This document shows, piece by piece, positions 8,846 to 18,569 of a stretch of 64,000 nt of DNA. The first letter of the stretch is position 1; every line of letters begins with the position of its first letter. Source of the DNA: Fabrea salina (taxonomy: Eukaryota > Ciliophora > Heterotrichea > Heterotrichida > Fabreidae); contig JALIHJ010000028.1 in the NCBI GenBank assembly GCA_022984795.1, positions 62,001 through 126,000 on the forward strand, given 5' to 3'. The translations under genes and the position numbers were made by a program. Below the pieces are notes generated by a model. It was not told the origin of the DNA, ran no database searches, and saw nothing but the letters and a program-made list of their open reading frames with translations.

Positions 8846-10051
8846 ATGAGCGATAACTTAAGTAACTCAAAAGCTATCCAAAAACTCAAGTCCCAAACAG
8901 AACTTTTAAAAAATCAACTGAGAAGCAAGTCCTCCCAAAGAACAGGTTTGGAACTTAACTTAGCCAGACTCCAAGAAGAAGCCCACCTGTTCACTACTAG
9001 AATATCTGAAGAGAAAAAAGTCATCCAACGACTCAACTCAAAGATTTCTTACATGAACCAAAAAATCTCGAACCAAAACTTAAGCACCAAACAAAACAAC
9101 TTAAACAAAACCATTAAGTGCTTCGAACACAAACTGGAAAATACTATTCAAAACCACCAGTCACAACTCACCCAAAACAAAGCACTAAGGAAAAGAATTG
9201 ACCAACTCAGACGCGAAAAAATCATTCTGAAAAATAACCTTTTAGAAACCCAAAAAGAAATCGAAAACAAAAAACAACAAATTGAGAAAGACTTGCAGAA
9301 ACTAGATGGTCTTGATGAAACCCACAAAGCTCTAGCTCAAGAAGTAAAAGACCTTAAAGATGTCCTAAACCAGCAACAAGCAGAACACATAAATTTAATC
9401 AGTGAGTTCACCCTAAAACTCCCAGAAGAACCTAACTATGAGTCCAGTTTAGACCTGAGCGAACCAGAGACTCCTAAGATAGAACTCAAAACTCTTAAAA
9501 AGGGGAGTTTAAAAAACTTAATACAAAGGATAGAAAACTACCAAGAGTCACTTTCAAAACTCCAAAGTGTAAGTGGAACCTCAGACCTGAACCAACTCTT
9601 AGACTCTCTTTCGGAAAAAGAAGTCCAAAACTACGGAATGGTAAACTACATCAACTACTTAAACCAAAACTTGCAAGAAATCAAAAACAAGTCTGCTGAG
9701 ATTTCTGCTAAACTTAAAGAATTCACACCCGAAGCACCTCAGGAACCCCTAAACATTTCTGTGTCTAATTTAGAAGCCAGGCATACTTCTAACAAACAAC
9801 TCATATCAGAAATAAGTCAAAAACTGAAAATCATCTTTGAAGAGTTCCCACTAGAAAATTCTTTTAAACCCAAAACTCCCAAAACTTCCAAGGACACCCT
9901 TGAAATTTACCTCAAGCACCTAGAAGACCTTACTAACTCGCTAATTCAAAACTACTACCTCAAGTCAGAAGAAGAGTTCAGAGTTCCCCTGAAGAAAAGG
10001 TCCTCTAAAATCATAAAGCCCCCTTCGATCACAGAAGAAACTAAGCCTTAA
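8846..10051 (+). CDS. Long coiled-coil protein
   Basis: 401 residues, almost wholly alpha-helical. Dense Lys/Glu/Gln/Leu heptads cover about 5-190 and 230-380, with a short Pro/Glu linker near 195-215 (LPEEPNYESSLDLSEPETP). There is no signal peptide or membrane helix and no enzymatic motif. I cannot place the family; size and composition fit cortical or basal-body coiled-coil proteins common in ciliates. The stop codon is 4 bp from the stop codon of the convergent coatomer gene. Confidence 0.65.
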   Translation: MSDNLSNSKAIQKLKSQTELLKNQLRSKSSQRTGLELNLARLQEEAHLFTTRISEEKKVIQRLNSKISYMNQKISNQNLSTKQNNLNKTIKCFEHKLENTIQNHQSQLTQNKALRKRIDQLRREKIILKNNLLETQKEIENKKQQIEKDLQKLDGLDETHKALAQEVKDLKDVLNQQQAEHINLISEFTLKLPEEPNYESSLDLSEPETPKIELKTLKKGSLKNLIQRIENYQESLSKLQSVSGTSDLNQLLDSLSEKEVQNYGMVNYINYLNQNLQEIKNKSAEISAKLKEFTPEAPQEPLNISVSNLEARHTSNKQLISEISQKLKIIFEEFPLENSFKPKTPKTSKDTLEIYLKHLEDLTNSLIQNYYLKSEEEFRVPLKKRSSKIIKPPSITEETKP

Positions 10052-10055
10052 AAGA

Positions 10056-12869
10056 TTAGTTATACTGTTGTTGGATAAGGTTGACTCTTTCTCCTAGGCA
10101 CTTAGCCATTCCTTCTGACTTAGCTCGAATGCGAGTTGTACCACACAGTCCTCCTAGACCTAGCTCTACCGAAACGTTCATAAGTGCGTCTTCAGCAAAC
10201 CGCGACTTAGCATACAAGTTGCAAACTAAGAACTGAGAGCTGCAGTTCATCACTGACTCTGGAGTTACTATTTGCATGTGTGCTTGTTGTGCTAGGTAGT
10301 TTACAAAGTTCTTTAGGTCTGTTTTGTTGTGCTTAACAGGGACTTGGCTTTCCCACTTGAGTTCTTGCCACAACTTGCGGAACTCTGAGTCAGTGCAGCT
10401 TTCAGGAACTATGTACTCTATTGCGTCGATGTTGATTTCGTTAAGACTCAGAACTTTCATGCCGGCTCTGTGTACATCGTAAGTAATGTTTCCGAAAATG
10501 CTTCCAGCTTGGGTGCTGCTAACTTTAACAGTCCCTTTGAGTGTTATGCTTTTAGCTGCTCCGATGTTGCACGACTGTGGCTTTTCAACGATTTTAATGT
10601 CTCCTTGGCACGACAGTTCTAAAGTTAAGTTTTGGAGTGTTTCAGAAGTGCGGTTGAAAATATTGAACTCCAGCACAATGTCGTAGTGGTTCAACTTCAT
10701 ACTACACTCTACGTAAACAGGGTCTCCTAGTCCTGTTAGTTGCTTGACTCTTTTTAAGCTGGCTTCTGAGTCGTTTTCTATCTCTGAAAACAAAGCTTTG
10801 AACGCTTCGTCTTCTGTGAAGTCAATGTCGTTGATGCCTTCTCTTCCGCGTAACTGCTTAACTGCTATTAAGTCGTCAGGTTGTGAAGCAAACCCTTGTT
10901 CATTTTCGGTTTCTTCTTGTTTGTAAGAGTAGTCGTCACACAGCTTGTAAAGGTCTTTGCCTCCTTCAAGCCAGTCAGAGTCAACTAAGCCAGTTAAGGT
11001 CTGTATGCAGTGCACTATTCTTTCAAAGTTGTCTGGGTCAATAGAAAAGGCCACTTCGCTGTAGGAGTTTTCTGTTTTGGACTTTTTGGGGTAAGTCCTT
11101 AGCTGAACTAAGCCTGTGAGCACCAAAAGTATTTCCTTGAGGCACTTGTCTTGTTGGGGTTTTTCAAGTTTGAAGTATAGCTTTGTAAGTGTCACTGCCA
11201 AAACTGTAACTAAGTAAAAGTCCACTTCTTCAACTTCTGTTAAGAGCCTCCTGAGTCCTGTCACGTGAGTGGGCTTTTTAAGTTCTGTGCTGGATATGAT
11301 TTGGGTGCCATAAGTGCCATCAGGCAGAATGACAGTTCTGTGGACGTTTTGTTCTTCAGTTTGGTTTTCAGTTTGCTGGGCTCTTTCCCTTTTATTGATG
11401 AAAGGCCTTTCTCCCACAGCTGACAAAATGCAGTTTATAGACCTTTTAGGGTCCTCTGAGTGCTCAGCCATCATCCACATAGCAGTTCTGTAGACTGTTG
11501 AAGTTTTGATTTCCGAAAAAATATAGTGGAGTTTGTCGTAGATGTTGCTGGCTAGTTGAGGGTAGTTGTTCATCAAGTGCTGCAAGAAAGCAGCAACTTC
11601 CCCAGAAGTGGAAGCCTGGAGCAAGCAGCAGTCTATAAGCACTTCAACAAGTCCTAAAGACCCAGTTACTTCAGGGAACCTCACAGCGCACTTATGCAGG
11701 CCTTCAATCAGGATTTCTTGGTAAGCAAGTTCTTCTTTTTTGCCCTGGACACCAATGAGTTCTTTTTTGATGTACTTAACGATGTCTTCAACGTTTTTAG
11801 AAGAAAGCAAGTCCAAGCACAGGTCCAAACACTTCTTTCTGATGTCATTAGAAGGCGAAGAAAGCGACCTTATAATGTCTATGCTTTGCTCACGCAGAAT
11901 GTTTGAGTACTTAGGACGCAATGCTACTAGTCTTTCCAAAGCTAAAAGTTTCACGTTGTTGTCTGCACTAGGGTCGTTCAGCAGCTTTATGTAAGTCGAA
12001 ACTGCAAGTTTCACAGCTGAAGCCAAAGAAGTAAGCTGGACTATAGTAGAAGCACACTCAAACAACACACTTTGGGACTTACTTGTAGCAGATAAGGTGA
12101 ATATAGACTTCATGTACCTTCCTTTTTCCAGAGGATTGGCTTTGCAGACTTTTTTGAGTTCGTCCAGAACTACCAGTTGTAGGATGTCTGCACTTGATCC
12201 AAACAAAGAACTCGAGTCTTCTTCGTCAAGCAACACACTGTTGAGGTACTTCATAGCTACACTAGGAGCTGCTTCGAACAAGAACAACAAACAGTTCCGC
12301 TTAGTGCTTAAGTCGCTTTCGTTGGCAAGTAAGTCGTCTATTCGGTCAACTGCGTCTGGAAACATGTCCTCTCCAAAAGTCATATAAATAGAGTACACAC
12401 ACATCACAGCATTCCGCCTCACGTAAGGGTGTCTGTGGTTAAGGCACTCCAACACAGGCTGCAGCAAAGAGTCCATCAAGTCCCTGTAGCGCATTTTAGC
12501 AACTAGTCTAAGTGTGCGGGCCCTCACGAATTCGTTGGGAGACAGCAAGTCGTTGCGAAGGGCATTGCAAAGCATCACCATTTCGTCCTTAAGAGTTCCG
12601 TCGGGGTTGGTTTTTTCAATCACTTCCCAGTATATGAGAAGTAGTTTTTTAATGTATTTGGACTCAGAGCGCATGGCGTGTTGGACTACAGTCATGATCA
12701 TGCGTGGAAAGTTTTCGTCTTGAAGAATCATCAGAATTAGAGTTTTCATAGCGTCGATTTTTTCTTCTTCTGTGCCCTTTTCTATAAGAGTTGCTATTTC
12801 TTTAGAAGAAGGAGGAGTTGACACGTCGTAGTCTATTATGAGGAAACAGGGTTTCGGGTGCTCAGGCAT
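10056..12869 (-). CDS. COPB1: Coatomer subunit beta (beta-COP)
   Basis: 937 residues, the usual beta-COP length. The N-terminal 550 residues are the adaptin-like HEAT solenoid (FPRMIMTVVQHAM, NEFVRARTLRLVAKM, HPYVRRNAVMCVYSIY). The linker is followed by the coatomer beta appendage with the family-typical C-terminus GLCGTTRIRAKSEGMAKCLGE. Beta-COP is a core subunit of the COPI coat acting in Golgi-to-ER retrieval. No intron is needed. It ends 4 bp from the coiled-coil gene and starts 12 bp downstream of the D-glutamate cyclase-like gene on the same strand. Confidence 0.95.
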   Translation of the reverse strand: MPEHPKPCFLIIDYDVSTPPSSKEIATLIEKGTEEEKIDAMKTLILMILQDENFPRMIMTVVQHAMRSESKYIKKLLLIYWEVIEKTNPDGTLKDEMVMLCNALRNDLLSPNEFVRARTLRLVAKMRYRDLMDSLLQPVLECLNHRHPYVRRNAVMCVYSIYMTFGEDMFPDAVDRIDDLLANESDLSTKRNCLLFLFEAAPSVAMKYLNSVLLDEEDSSSLFGSSADILQLVVLDELKKVCKANPLEKGRYMKSIFTLSATSKSQSVLFECASTIVQLTSLASAVKLAVSTYIKLLNDPSADNNVKLLALERLVALRPKYSNILREQSIDIIRSLSSPSNDIRKKCLDLCLDLLSSKNVEDIVKYIKKELIGVQGKKEELAYQEILIEGLHKCAVRFPEVTGSLGLVEVLIDCCLLQASTSGEVAAFLQHLMNNYPQLASNIYDKLHYIFSEIKTSTVYRTAMWMMAEHSEDPKRSINCILSAVGERPFINKRERAQQTENQTEEQNVHRTVILPDGTYGTQIISSTELKKPTHVTGLRRLLTEVEEVDFYLVTVLAVTLTKLYFKLEKPQQDKCLKEILLVLTGLVQLRTYPKKSKTENSYSEVAFSIDPDNFERIVHCIQTLTGLVDSDWLEGGKDLYKLCDDYSYKQEETENEQGFASQPDDLIAVKQLRGREGINDIDFTEDEAFKALFSEIENDSEASLKRVKQLTGLGDPVYVECSMKLNHYDIVLEFNIFNRTSETLQNLTLELSCQGDIKIVEKPQSCNIGAAKSITLKGTVKVSSTQAGSIFGNITYDVHRAGMKVLSLNEINIDAIEYIVPESCTDSEFRKLWQELKWESQVPVKHNKTDLKNFVNYLAQQAHMQIVTPESVMNCSSQFLVCNLYAKSRFAEDALMNVSVELGLGGLCGTTRIRAKSEGMAKCLGERVNLIQQQYN

Positions 12870-12881
12870 TTTTATTATAGC

Positions 12882-13712
12882 TTAGCCTTTACTTATTTGC
12901 AACAAGTCAAGTATTACTTGGCTACTTACTGCCCAGTCCATTCCGTCAATTGACAGACTGCACTCTGCAGTGACTCCGTCTCTGATTCCTAACTCAACTA
13001 GTTTCTGCGCTAGGGTTCTTTCTTGGTCTGGTTCTAGGCAGACTTCAATTCCAGCTTCTAAGCACATAGCTACTCCAAGGGCCCAGCCTCCCCACGTAGA
13101 CACCGAGCATACTACTCCGTAGTCACTCTTGCTGGTGCTCGCAATGGTGCTTCCTAGCTTAATGTTTTCTTCAACTAAGGACTGGAATATCCCAAGCCCT
13201 GCTTCATTGCCTCCGTCTCCAATAGAAACTTTGGCTTTGCAGGGTTTCTCGTCTAAGTAAACAGTGTCGAAGGGCTGGACATTTGGCATCTGGATTCCCC
13301 GCATAGTGTAGTAGTTGCCGTCTTTAGCTCTGCCAGCTCTTTCTATAGCAACTATGCCTTCGAAGTGGAGGTCCATACTGTTGGAAAGTTGGATATTCAC
13401 ACTATTTTCTAAGTTGTACCACTGAACTAACTCCTGCGTTGCTTGGTAGCTCTCCATAAGGATGGTGGCGGGTTTGTTTAGTTTCTGAAGCACCTTTCCT
13501 AGAAACAAAGCTCCTGATATTCCGTCTGACTCTATTGGAGGATTTTGATTCAGTAAACAAGGAAACCCTGTAAGTATCCCTACGGAGTTACAGTTCAGTA
13601 TAGAGGTTACAGCTGGGTATAGCTGTTCTTCAGAAGGAATGATTGCTTGAATTCCTCTGTTCCCTTCGTCAAGCTGGACTCTTCTTTCTAGTTCTCTGTA
13701 TACGTTTCTCAT
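12882..13712 (-). CDS. D-glutamate cyclase-like protein (DUF4392)
   Basis: 276 residues corresponding to the DUF4392 catalytic domain of DGLUCY-type enzymes, which convert D-glutamate to 5-oxo-D-proline. Visible landmarks are GILTGFPC near the N-terminus, ESDGISGA, AIERAGRAKDGNYY and the strongly conserved IGDGGNEAGLG (about residues 166-176), then STWGGWALG. The length fits the stand-alone domain. No mitochondrial presequence is obvious, so location is open. Family assignment is firm; activity is inferred. Confidence 0.85.
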   Translation of the reverse strand: MRNVYRELERRVQLDEGNRGIQAIIPSEEQLYPAVTSILNCNSVGILTGFPCLLNQNPPIESDGISGALFLGKVLQKLNKPATILMESYQATQELVQWYNLENSVNIQLSNSMDLHFEGIVAIERAGRAKDGNYYTMRGIQMPNVQPFDTVYLDEKPCKAKVSIGDGGNEAGLGIFQSLVEENIKLGSTIASTSKSDYGVVCSVSTWGGWALGVAMCLEAGIEVCLEPDQERTLAQKLVELGIRDGVTAECSLSIDGMDWAVSSQVILDLLQISKG

Positions 13713-13721
13713 GAATTATTA

Positions 13722-13871
13722 TTAGTTATCTGACTTTTTTATCATTTCCTTGATGTAGTTATCAACTATTTCTTCTGGGTTTTTGGGAGGCTTGAAAAGG
13801 TAGTTAGGCAGCCACATAATTCCAATCATAAACACTGCGAGGACCAAACCTCCAATAGCACTTGAATCCAT
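13722..13871 (-). CDS. 49-aa single-pass membrane microprotein
   Basis: A short frame between two larger genes, with the same TATAAATG leader seen at many starts here. It encodes one N-terminal membrane helix (about 6-22, IGGLVLAVFMIGIMWLP) followed by a charged tail (NPEEIVDNYIKEMIKK). The layout recalls small subunits of mitochondrial or ER complexes, but no family is recognised. It stops 9 bp before the start of the D-glutamate cyclase-like gene, and its own start is 70 bp from the divergent C2 gene. Confidence 0.6.
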   Translation of the reverse strand: MDSSAIGGLVLAVFMIGIMWLPNYLFKPPKNPEEIVDNYIKEMIKKSDN

Positions 13872-13941
13872 TTATATTGAGTACTGGGCTTAAAGGCTCT
13901 TTGGCTCCAATGGTAACTGAACACTGTGTGGTGTAATATAA

Positions 13942-14846
13942 ATGGTTGAAAGTGCAGGAGATCTTATAGTGAGGCCTATTTGTGCAAAGCTTGTGAGGGA
14001 TACTGAAACCTTTGGCTCGATGGATCCATATGTGGTGGGGACACTTGGTCAGCAGAAGCAAAGGACCACAAGTGCTGAAGGTGCGGGCAAGTTTCCTAAT
14101 TGGAGTGATTCTTTAGCGTTCCGTAGAACCAATGAGGATACTATTAATTTTGCTGTTTGGGATAGGGACTCAGCTTCTAATGACGATCTAGTAGGGGAAG
14201 GCACTTTAGCTCTCCACTCAATTATTTCTTCTGGTAAGACCTATGAGGACTGGGTTCCTTTGAATTACAAAGGAAGAAAGGCTGGAGACCTTATGGTAAA
14301 TATAACTTGGACTCCTCAAGGAGGACAAAAACAAGGAAAGCATGGTCAAACTCACCAACAAGTTCCACCTCAACAAGGCTATCCACCTCAACAAGGCTAT
14401 CCACCCCAGCAAGGCTATCCACCTCAACAAGGCTATCCACCCCAGCAAGGCTATCCACCTCAACAAGGCTATCCACCCAACAAGGTTATCCACCTCAACA
14501 AGGTTATCCACCCCAGCAAGGCTATCCACCCCAGCAAGGTTATCCACCCCAGCAAGGCTATCCACCTCAACAAGGTTATCCACCTCAACAAGGTTATCCA
14601 CCCCAACAAGGTTATCCACCCCAGCAAGGCTATCCACCCCAGCAAGGTTATCCACCCCAGCAAGGCTATCCACCCCAGCAAGCAATTAGAGGAGATCCCT
14701 CATGCAAAAAGTGCCACGGAAGTGGGTACAAAGAACCAGGAAAACCATGCAAAAAATGCCTAAAGTCTTCAGGGGTCTGTCCTAAATGCATGGGTTCAGG
14801 CTACAACCAAAAGAAAGGAAAGCCATGCAAGTGTAAAAAACACTAA
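13942..14846 (+). CDS. C2-domain protein with YPPQQG repeats and zinc-ribbon-like tail (frame break in repeat)
   Basis: Residues 1-120 or so form a C2 domain ([51 protein letters not shown]), a fold that binds phospholipid, usually with calcium. The Asp residues of the loops are present. Eighteen hexapeptides (Y/V)PPQQG follow, then a Cys-rich tail with CxxC pairs ([28 protein letters not shown]) like the DnaJ zinc centre. The frame shifts within the repeat because unit six has 17 rather than 18 bases. With 18 the whole 301-residue protein is open. Pro/Gln-rich C2 proteins are often membrane or stress associated. Confidence 0.75.
14362..14684 (+). repeat. 18-bp minisatellite, 18 units, coding
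   Basis: Units of the form TATCCACC(C/T)CA(A/G)CAAGG(C/T) encode YPPQQG. The first unit starts GTT (Val), the last ends in CAAGCA, and unit six (14470-14486) is one base short. Units differ only at three wobble positions, so recent slippage or unequal exchange is likely. The antisense strand is also open but is only a shadow of the repeat. Confidence 0.95.
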
Positions 14847-14854
14847 CCTAAAGA

Positions 14855-15130
14855 TTATTTAAGCGAAATAAAGAGTTGCTTGACGAACTCTCTAAATTGT
14901 TCAAAATCAACAGCTCCACTAAAGTATTTGTCTTGGGCTTTAATAGCTTGGTCTACCTGTACATCTGGAGGAGGATTAATTCTTGCCCTAGTTGCAGCCT
15001 CTACCATTGCTCCTTTTAGGTCATTTTTGTCGATTTGCCCACTAGCGTCTATGTCTAGTTGGTCAAAGGCTCCTTTAGTAACTTCGTAAAATTTCTGTTC
15101 ATCACTCAGTATTTGATCTATGTTGGACAT
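14855..15130 (-). CDS. Small EF-hand protein
   Basis: 91 residues. One canonical EF-hand loop DIDASGQIDKND (about residues 26-37) has all calcium-coordinating positions filled. A second site near 68-80 (DKYFSGAVDFEQF) lacks several ligands and probably does not bind calcium. The layout matches short S100- or calbindin-sized calcium sensors found in ciliates. No myristoylation signal or membrane segment. It converges on the C2 gene, with 8 bp between the stops. Confidence 0.8.
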   Translation of the reverse strand: MSNIDQILSDEQKFYEVTKGAFDQLDIDASGQIDKNDLKGAMVEAATRARINPPPDVQVDQAIKAQDKYFSGAVDFEQFREFVKQLFISLK

Positions 15131-15166
15131 TTTTACATTCAGCTCTTCAAAGTGAATTTAGTTTTG

Positions 15167-15174
15167 TATAAATA
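15167..15174 (+). promoter_or_regulatory. TATAAATA box of the 5S rRNA gene
   Basis: TATAAATA starts 29 bp before the 5S start at 15196. The same octamer sits at a comparable distance upstream of the tRNA gene at 52564-52636, which argues that it is a polymerase III core promoter element and not chance AT-richness. Confidence 0.6.
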
Positions 15175-15195
15175 GCTCCTTGGCCCCTAAACATT

Positions 15196-15314
15196 GCTGT
15201 CGGCCATACTATGCCTAACGCACCAGATCCCATCCGAACTCTGAAGTTAAGCGGCATAAGGCGAGGTTAGTACTTGGGTGGGGGACCGCCAGGGAATCCC
15301 TCGTGCTGATAGCC
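15196..15314 (+). rRNA. 5S ribosomal RNA
   Basis: About 119 nt. Ends pair as helix I (GCTGTCGGC with GCTGATAGC). Internal control regions match eukaryotic 5S: box A region AAGTTAAGCGGCAT and box C region GGTTAGTACTTGGGTGGG, followed by GACCGCCAGGGAAT. It is a single copy lying between protein genes and is not in a tandem 5S array within this window. Confidence 0.95.
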
Positions 15315-15320
15315 TTTTTT
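15315..15320 (+). terminator. Pol III T-run terminator of 5S rRNA
   Basis: Six T residues directly follow the 3' end of the 5S gene. Confidence 0.75.
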
Positions 15321-15330
15321 GTAATTCTAA

Positions 15331-17223
15331 ATGGAGTACAGAAAACCTATGAAACTAGTGCCTCTTCAGTTATACCTACCTTACAAGTCGCAAGACTCCA
15401 GTCGAAGGTTGATTTCTCGCGAGCAGGAATTTAAGTTTGGCCATCGAGGGCGTTCAGTGCAGTCAACTGTTTCTTCAAAGACTTGCGAAGTTATTAAAAG
15501 CTTCCAAAGACTTAACTCAAGGCCTTCTTTGCTTTTCACTTCGTTCCACCAAAAACAACTTATTGGCAAAAACAAAAAACCTAGAAAACTCCCGCCGTTA
15601 AATTCCAGCAGCCAGGATTTCCCAGAAAGCTCAGAAACAAATACCCTTAGACCTAACTCTGAAGTGCCTATGATGGACTCTATCAGTGAAAACTCTGAGT
15701 CGGGTGCTAAGAAGTCCGAAGAAAACTATCTCAAGCAAAAAAAAGAGATTCAGAAACTCACTCAAAACAAAAACCACCAGCCAGGCCAAACTGCCCTTGA
15801 AAAAGAACTCAACCAAGAAAGACCTCCGAGTCCACTCAGAGTTTTCTTCCCTAAAGACAAAACTGCTCAGTTAAACTCACAAATTGGCAAAAGTAGTTTG
15901 TGTCTTAAGTCGCTTCAAATCGACTTTAAAGAAATAAAAGAAACTATGTTGGTTCCTCTAGAGCACCTCCGCTTAACTGTTTTTGCAGAACCTGACCAAA
16001 TCCTATCTAACGTTTTTAAGTGTACTCGTGTAGGCTACTCGCCTACTTGGACAGCAAGGAACGACTGCGAAACTTACTTTAACCAAGTACCTCCTAGTTT
16101 TATGAGTCCTTATTTTGAAAACCCTGAAAAGTGCTTAGTGTTACTAGAAACTTTTTGGGTCCAAAAAAGAATGATTGGAACAGTGATAACTAGTTTCGAA
16201 AAAAAAGGACTGAGTTTAAAATGCACTAAACTTCTAGGAGACTCCAAAAACCCTGCTGTTGCTTTATGCTTTAGAGGCCCAAATGCTATAGCTTTGACCA
16301 AAAAGATTTCTACCCAGCTAAGTGAACACTACGGAAAGTCAGTTTATTCGTCTGAAAGCCAAAGTACAGTGCACAGTGACTTGGTTAAATACTTCACTAA
16401 AGAAGAAGTTGAAAGAATGGACTATTCTTATAGTGTACACAAAATGAGTGGATCTGCAAGGCTACTAAGGCCAGTGTACTCATACGGGGTTTCGAGAGTG
16501 CACACACTAGATATCACTCTTCCAACACTAGAGTACGAGTCTCCTTCAGTCAAGATCCTCAGGCCAGTGCCCTTGGGACTTTTAAAAGGCTTAATAGACT
16601 GCAACTTTGAAGGCTGGGAAAAACAAGTTTTAGACTTTCTGCAGAAGTTCGAAGGAATTTCTGTCAGTCCACTGGCAAAAAGGTCAGGACTTAACTTTAG
16701 CTCCTTAAAGTCTACAGTAGACAGCCAAGGCAGAAGCATAGTGCTTTCTTTGCAAGCTCCTGAAGTTCTTTTATCCAACTCAAACGTCTCTGCTAAGTAC
16801 ACTTTTAAAATGCACGAACTCGAAAGCCTTTTAGCAATGGCTCAAAGGCACAAAGACCAACTTGTAAGCGAGTTAATGAAAACTGCCCACTTACTTAAGT
16901 CACAAATGAGAAGCAGAATTATATGGAAACTCACATTAAGTCTGCAAAGTCTAGATTTCCAAGGAGAGTTTGACGAGAAGTACTTAAGCCAAACCCAAGA
17001 GGTGCAGTTGAACGGAGAAAAGCTTGTTTGCCAAGTAAGAAAGCCTTTCTTAGAGATCTACAGACCTGATACTAAGAAAAGAATTATGAGGAGCTTAGAC
17101 AACAGAGTAATCAGTGCTTTAGTAAACAACAACTTTGAAAACTGGGAGGACTTAGTATATAGCTCTATGCCTAACTCGCTTGTTTCCACTCCTATAAGCA
17201 CTAATCGCGAGAACCCTAACTAA
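15331..17223 (+). CDS. Unknown 630-residue protein
   Basis: The start ATG lies only 11 bp after the 5S terminator. The N-terminal 190 residues are basic and low-complexity (probably disordered). The rest is a mixed alpha/beta globular region. A short element repeats: GLIDCNFEGWEKQVLDFL (about residue 425) and ALVNNNFENWEDLVYSSM (about residue 595), each after a strand-rich stretch, suggesting two copies of one domain. No signal peptide, membrane helix or known catalytic motif. I do not recognise the family. Confidence 0.6.
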   Translation: MEYRKPMKLVPLQLYLPYKSQDSSRRLISREQEFKFGHRGRSVQSTVSSKTCEVIKSFQRLNSRPSLLFTSFHQKQLIGKNKKPRKLPPLNSSSQDFPESSETNTLRPNSEVPMMDSISENSESGAKKSEENYLKQKKEIQKLTQNKNHQPGQTALEKELNQERPPSPLRVFFPKDKTAQLNSQIGKSSLCLKSLQIDFKEIKETMLVPLEHLRLTVFAEPDQILSNVFKCTRVGYSPTWTARNDCETYFNQVPPSFMSPYFENPEKCLVLLETFWVQKRMIGTVITSFEKKGLSLKCTKLLGDSKNPAVALCFRGPNAIALTKKISTQLSEHYGKSVYSSESQSTVHSDLVKYFTKEEVERMDYSYSVHKMSGSARLLRPVYSYGVSRVHTLDITLPTLEYESPSVKILRPVPLGLLKGLIDCNFEGWEKQVLDFLQKFEGISVSPLAKRSGLNFSSLKSTVDSQGRSIVLSLQAPEVLLSNSNVSAKYTFKMHELESLLAMAQRHKDQLVSELMKTAHLLKSQMRSRIIWKLTLSLQSLDFQGEFDEKYLSQTQEVQLNGEKLVCQVRKPFLEIYRPDTKKRIMRSLDNRVISALVNNNFENWEDLVYSSMPNSLVSTPISTNRENPN

Positions 17224-17234
17224 TATAACTAAAA

Positions 17235-18485
17235 ATGCAGAGGACTTTCAAACTAACCCAATGCAGGTCTGAACTTAGACTTCCAAAACTTCCACAAGAG
17301 CTCAGCTCAGAAAAGCAGTACCTCAACACAGAGCGAACAACTGCAGCTGACAAGAACCCACGGGCTAAGTCTTCATTGAGGAGCTCAACTAGGTTCCACG
17401 AAGCAGACGACTTTTCAAAGACAATAGTGAACTCAAAAGACAAAGAAGTCCAGAAAATCAAAAAGTCTTTTAACGAATTTAAGTTCAAAAGACAGAAAAA
17501 AGAAAAAGAAATTCAGAGTTTAGAAGAGCAGTTCAAAACTAAAAAACTCGAAAAGCACCAAAAACTCCAAAGCATGGAGAAACTAGAACACCTGAAAAAA
17601 GAAATAAGAAAGTTTGAGAGACTCAACAAGAACGAAAAAAACTACTTCTTGAGTCTAAAACACATGCAAACAACCAAAGAAACTGATTTAGTTAAGTCTA
17701 AAAGCTACTTAAAACATCTAGAAACCGAACTTGAAAAACTCCAAAAAAACCACTCTGAAGTCAAAAATAGCATTTCTAACAAAAAGAAAGCCCTAAAAAA
17801 GACTGAAACCCTAAAACAAAACACCCAAATCCTAATAAACCAAGAAAAAACAGCAAAACAAAAAGAATTAAAACTCAAAAAAGAAGAATTTCTAAAAAAA
17901 ACCAACCTTCACAAACTACTAACAGAAGAAAAGAAAAACGCCCAAAAGAAAAGCTTACTCAGAGAAAACCAAAAGTTACTTAAGAAGCTAAAAGCAATCA
18001 ACCAAAAACAAGCAGACCAAGAAGAACTCAACAATGAAATAAATGAGTGCGAAAACCACGTTGAGCAACAAGACCTACTACTTTATAGCATAAAAGAAAA
18101 AACCAATCTTGGCTCTTTAGAAGAAATCAGCACTTACTACAAAAGCCTTGTCCAACAAAACCAAAACTTAAAAAACCAAGTCAAAGACTTAGAAACCCAA
18201 CTTAAAAAAGCTAGTGAAGAGCTCACCCAACTAAACACTACTTACAAAGAGTACTCTTTTGTTGCAGAGAACCAGAAAAAGTCCTTTGTTCTAGATAACT
18301 GCGAAAATGACTCTTTAGTGGAAAAAGTTACAAAGCAAAACGAAGCTTTGGGTGTTTGGTTTGAGTGTATCAGTCGAGTGTACTTACAACTGCACGGGTA
18401 CTTCAAAGATAACTCTTTTTTGAGTTTGCCAAGTGCTTTAGAAGAAATCCACTGCAAATTAACTTGGCTTAACAAAGAAACTTAA
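17235..18485 (+). CDS. Long coiled-coil protein
   Basis: 416 residues. After a basic 70-residue N-terminus, nearly continuous heptads from about 75 to 360 (Lys, Glu, Leu, Gln-rich) are followed by a compact C-terminal segment with Trp, Cys and Tyr (ALGVWFECISRVYLQLHGYF). No other domain is visible. It starts 11 nt after the stop of the preceding gene on the same strand. A structural cytoskeletal role is a reasonable guess only. Confidence 0.6.
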   Translation: MQRTFKLTQCRSELRLPKLPQELSSEKQYLNTERTTAADKNPRAKSSLRSSTRFHEADDFSKTIVNSKDKEVQKIKKSFNEFKFKRQKKEKEIQSLEEQFKTKKLEKHQKLQSMEKLEHLKKEIRKFERLNKNEKNYFLSLKHMQTTKETDLVKSKSYLKHLETELEKLQKNHSEVKNSISNKKKALKKTETLKQNTQILINQEKTAKQKELKLKKEEFLKKTNLHKLLTEEKKNAQKKSLLRENQKLLKKLKAINQKQADQEELNNEINECENHVEQQDLLLYSIKEKTNLGSLEEISTYYKSLVQQNQNLKNQVKDLETQLKKASEELTQLNTTYKEYSFVAENQKKSFVLDNCENDSLVEKVTKQNEALGVWFECISRVYLQLHGYFKDNSFLSLPSALEEIHCKLTWLNKET

Positions 18486-18569
18486 GCTAATAACTTAAAT
18501 TACTCAGCAACAGGTCTTTGGGTAGTCAGTTCATCAAGTAAATAAATTTAAGGCTTCAAGTTAATAAAT

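Noticed and set aside
14218-14685. Long antisense open frame of LAGVDSL-type repeats
   Set aside because: It is the complement of the 18-bp minisatellite; open frames on all strands are a by-product of the repeat.
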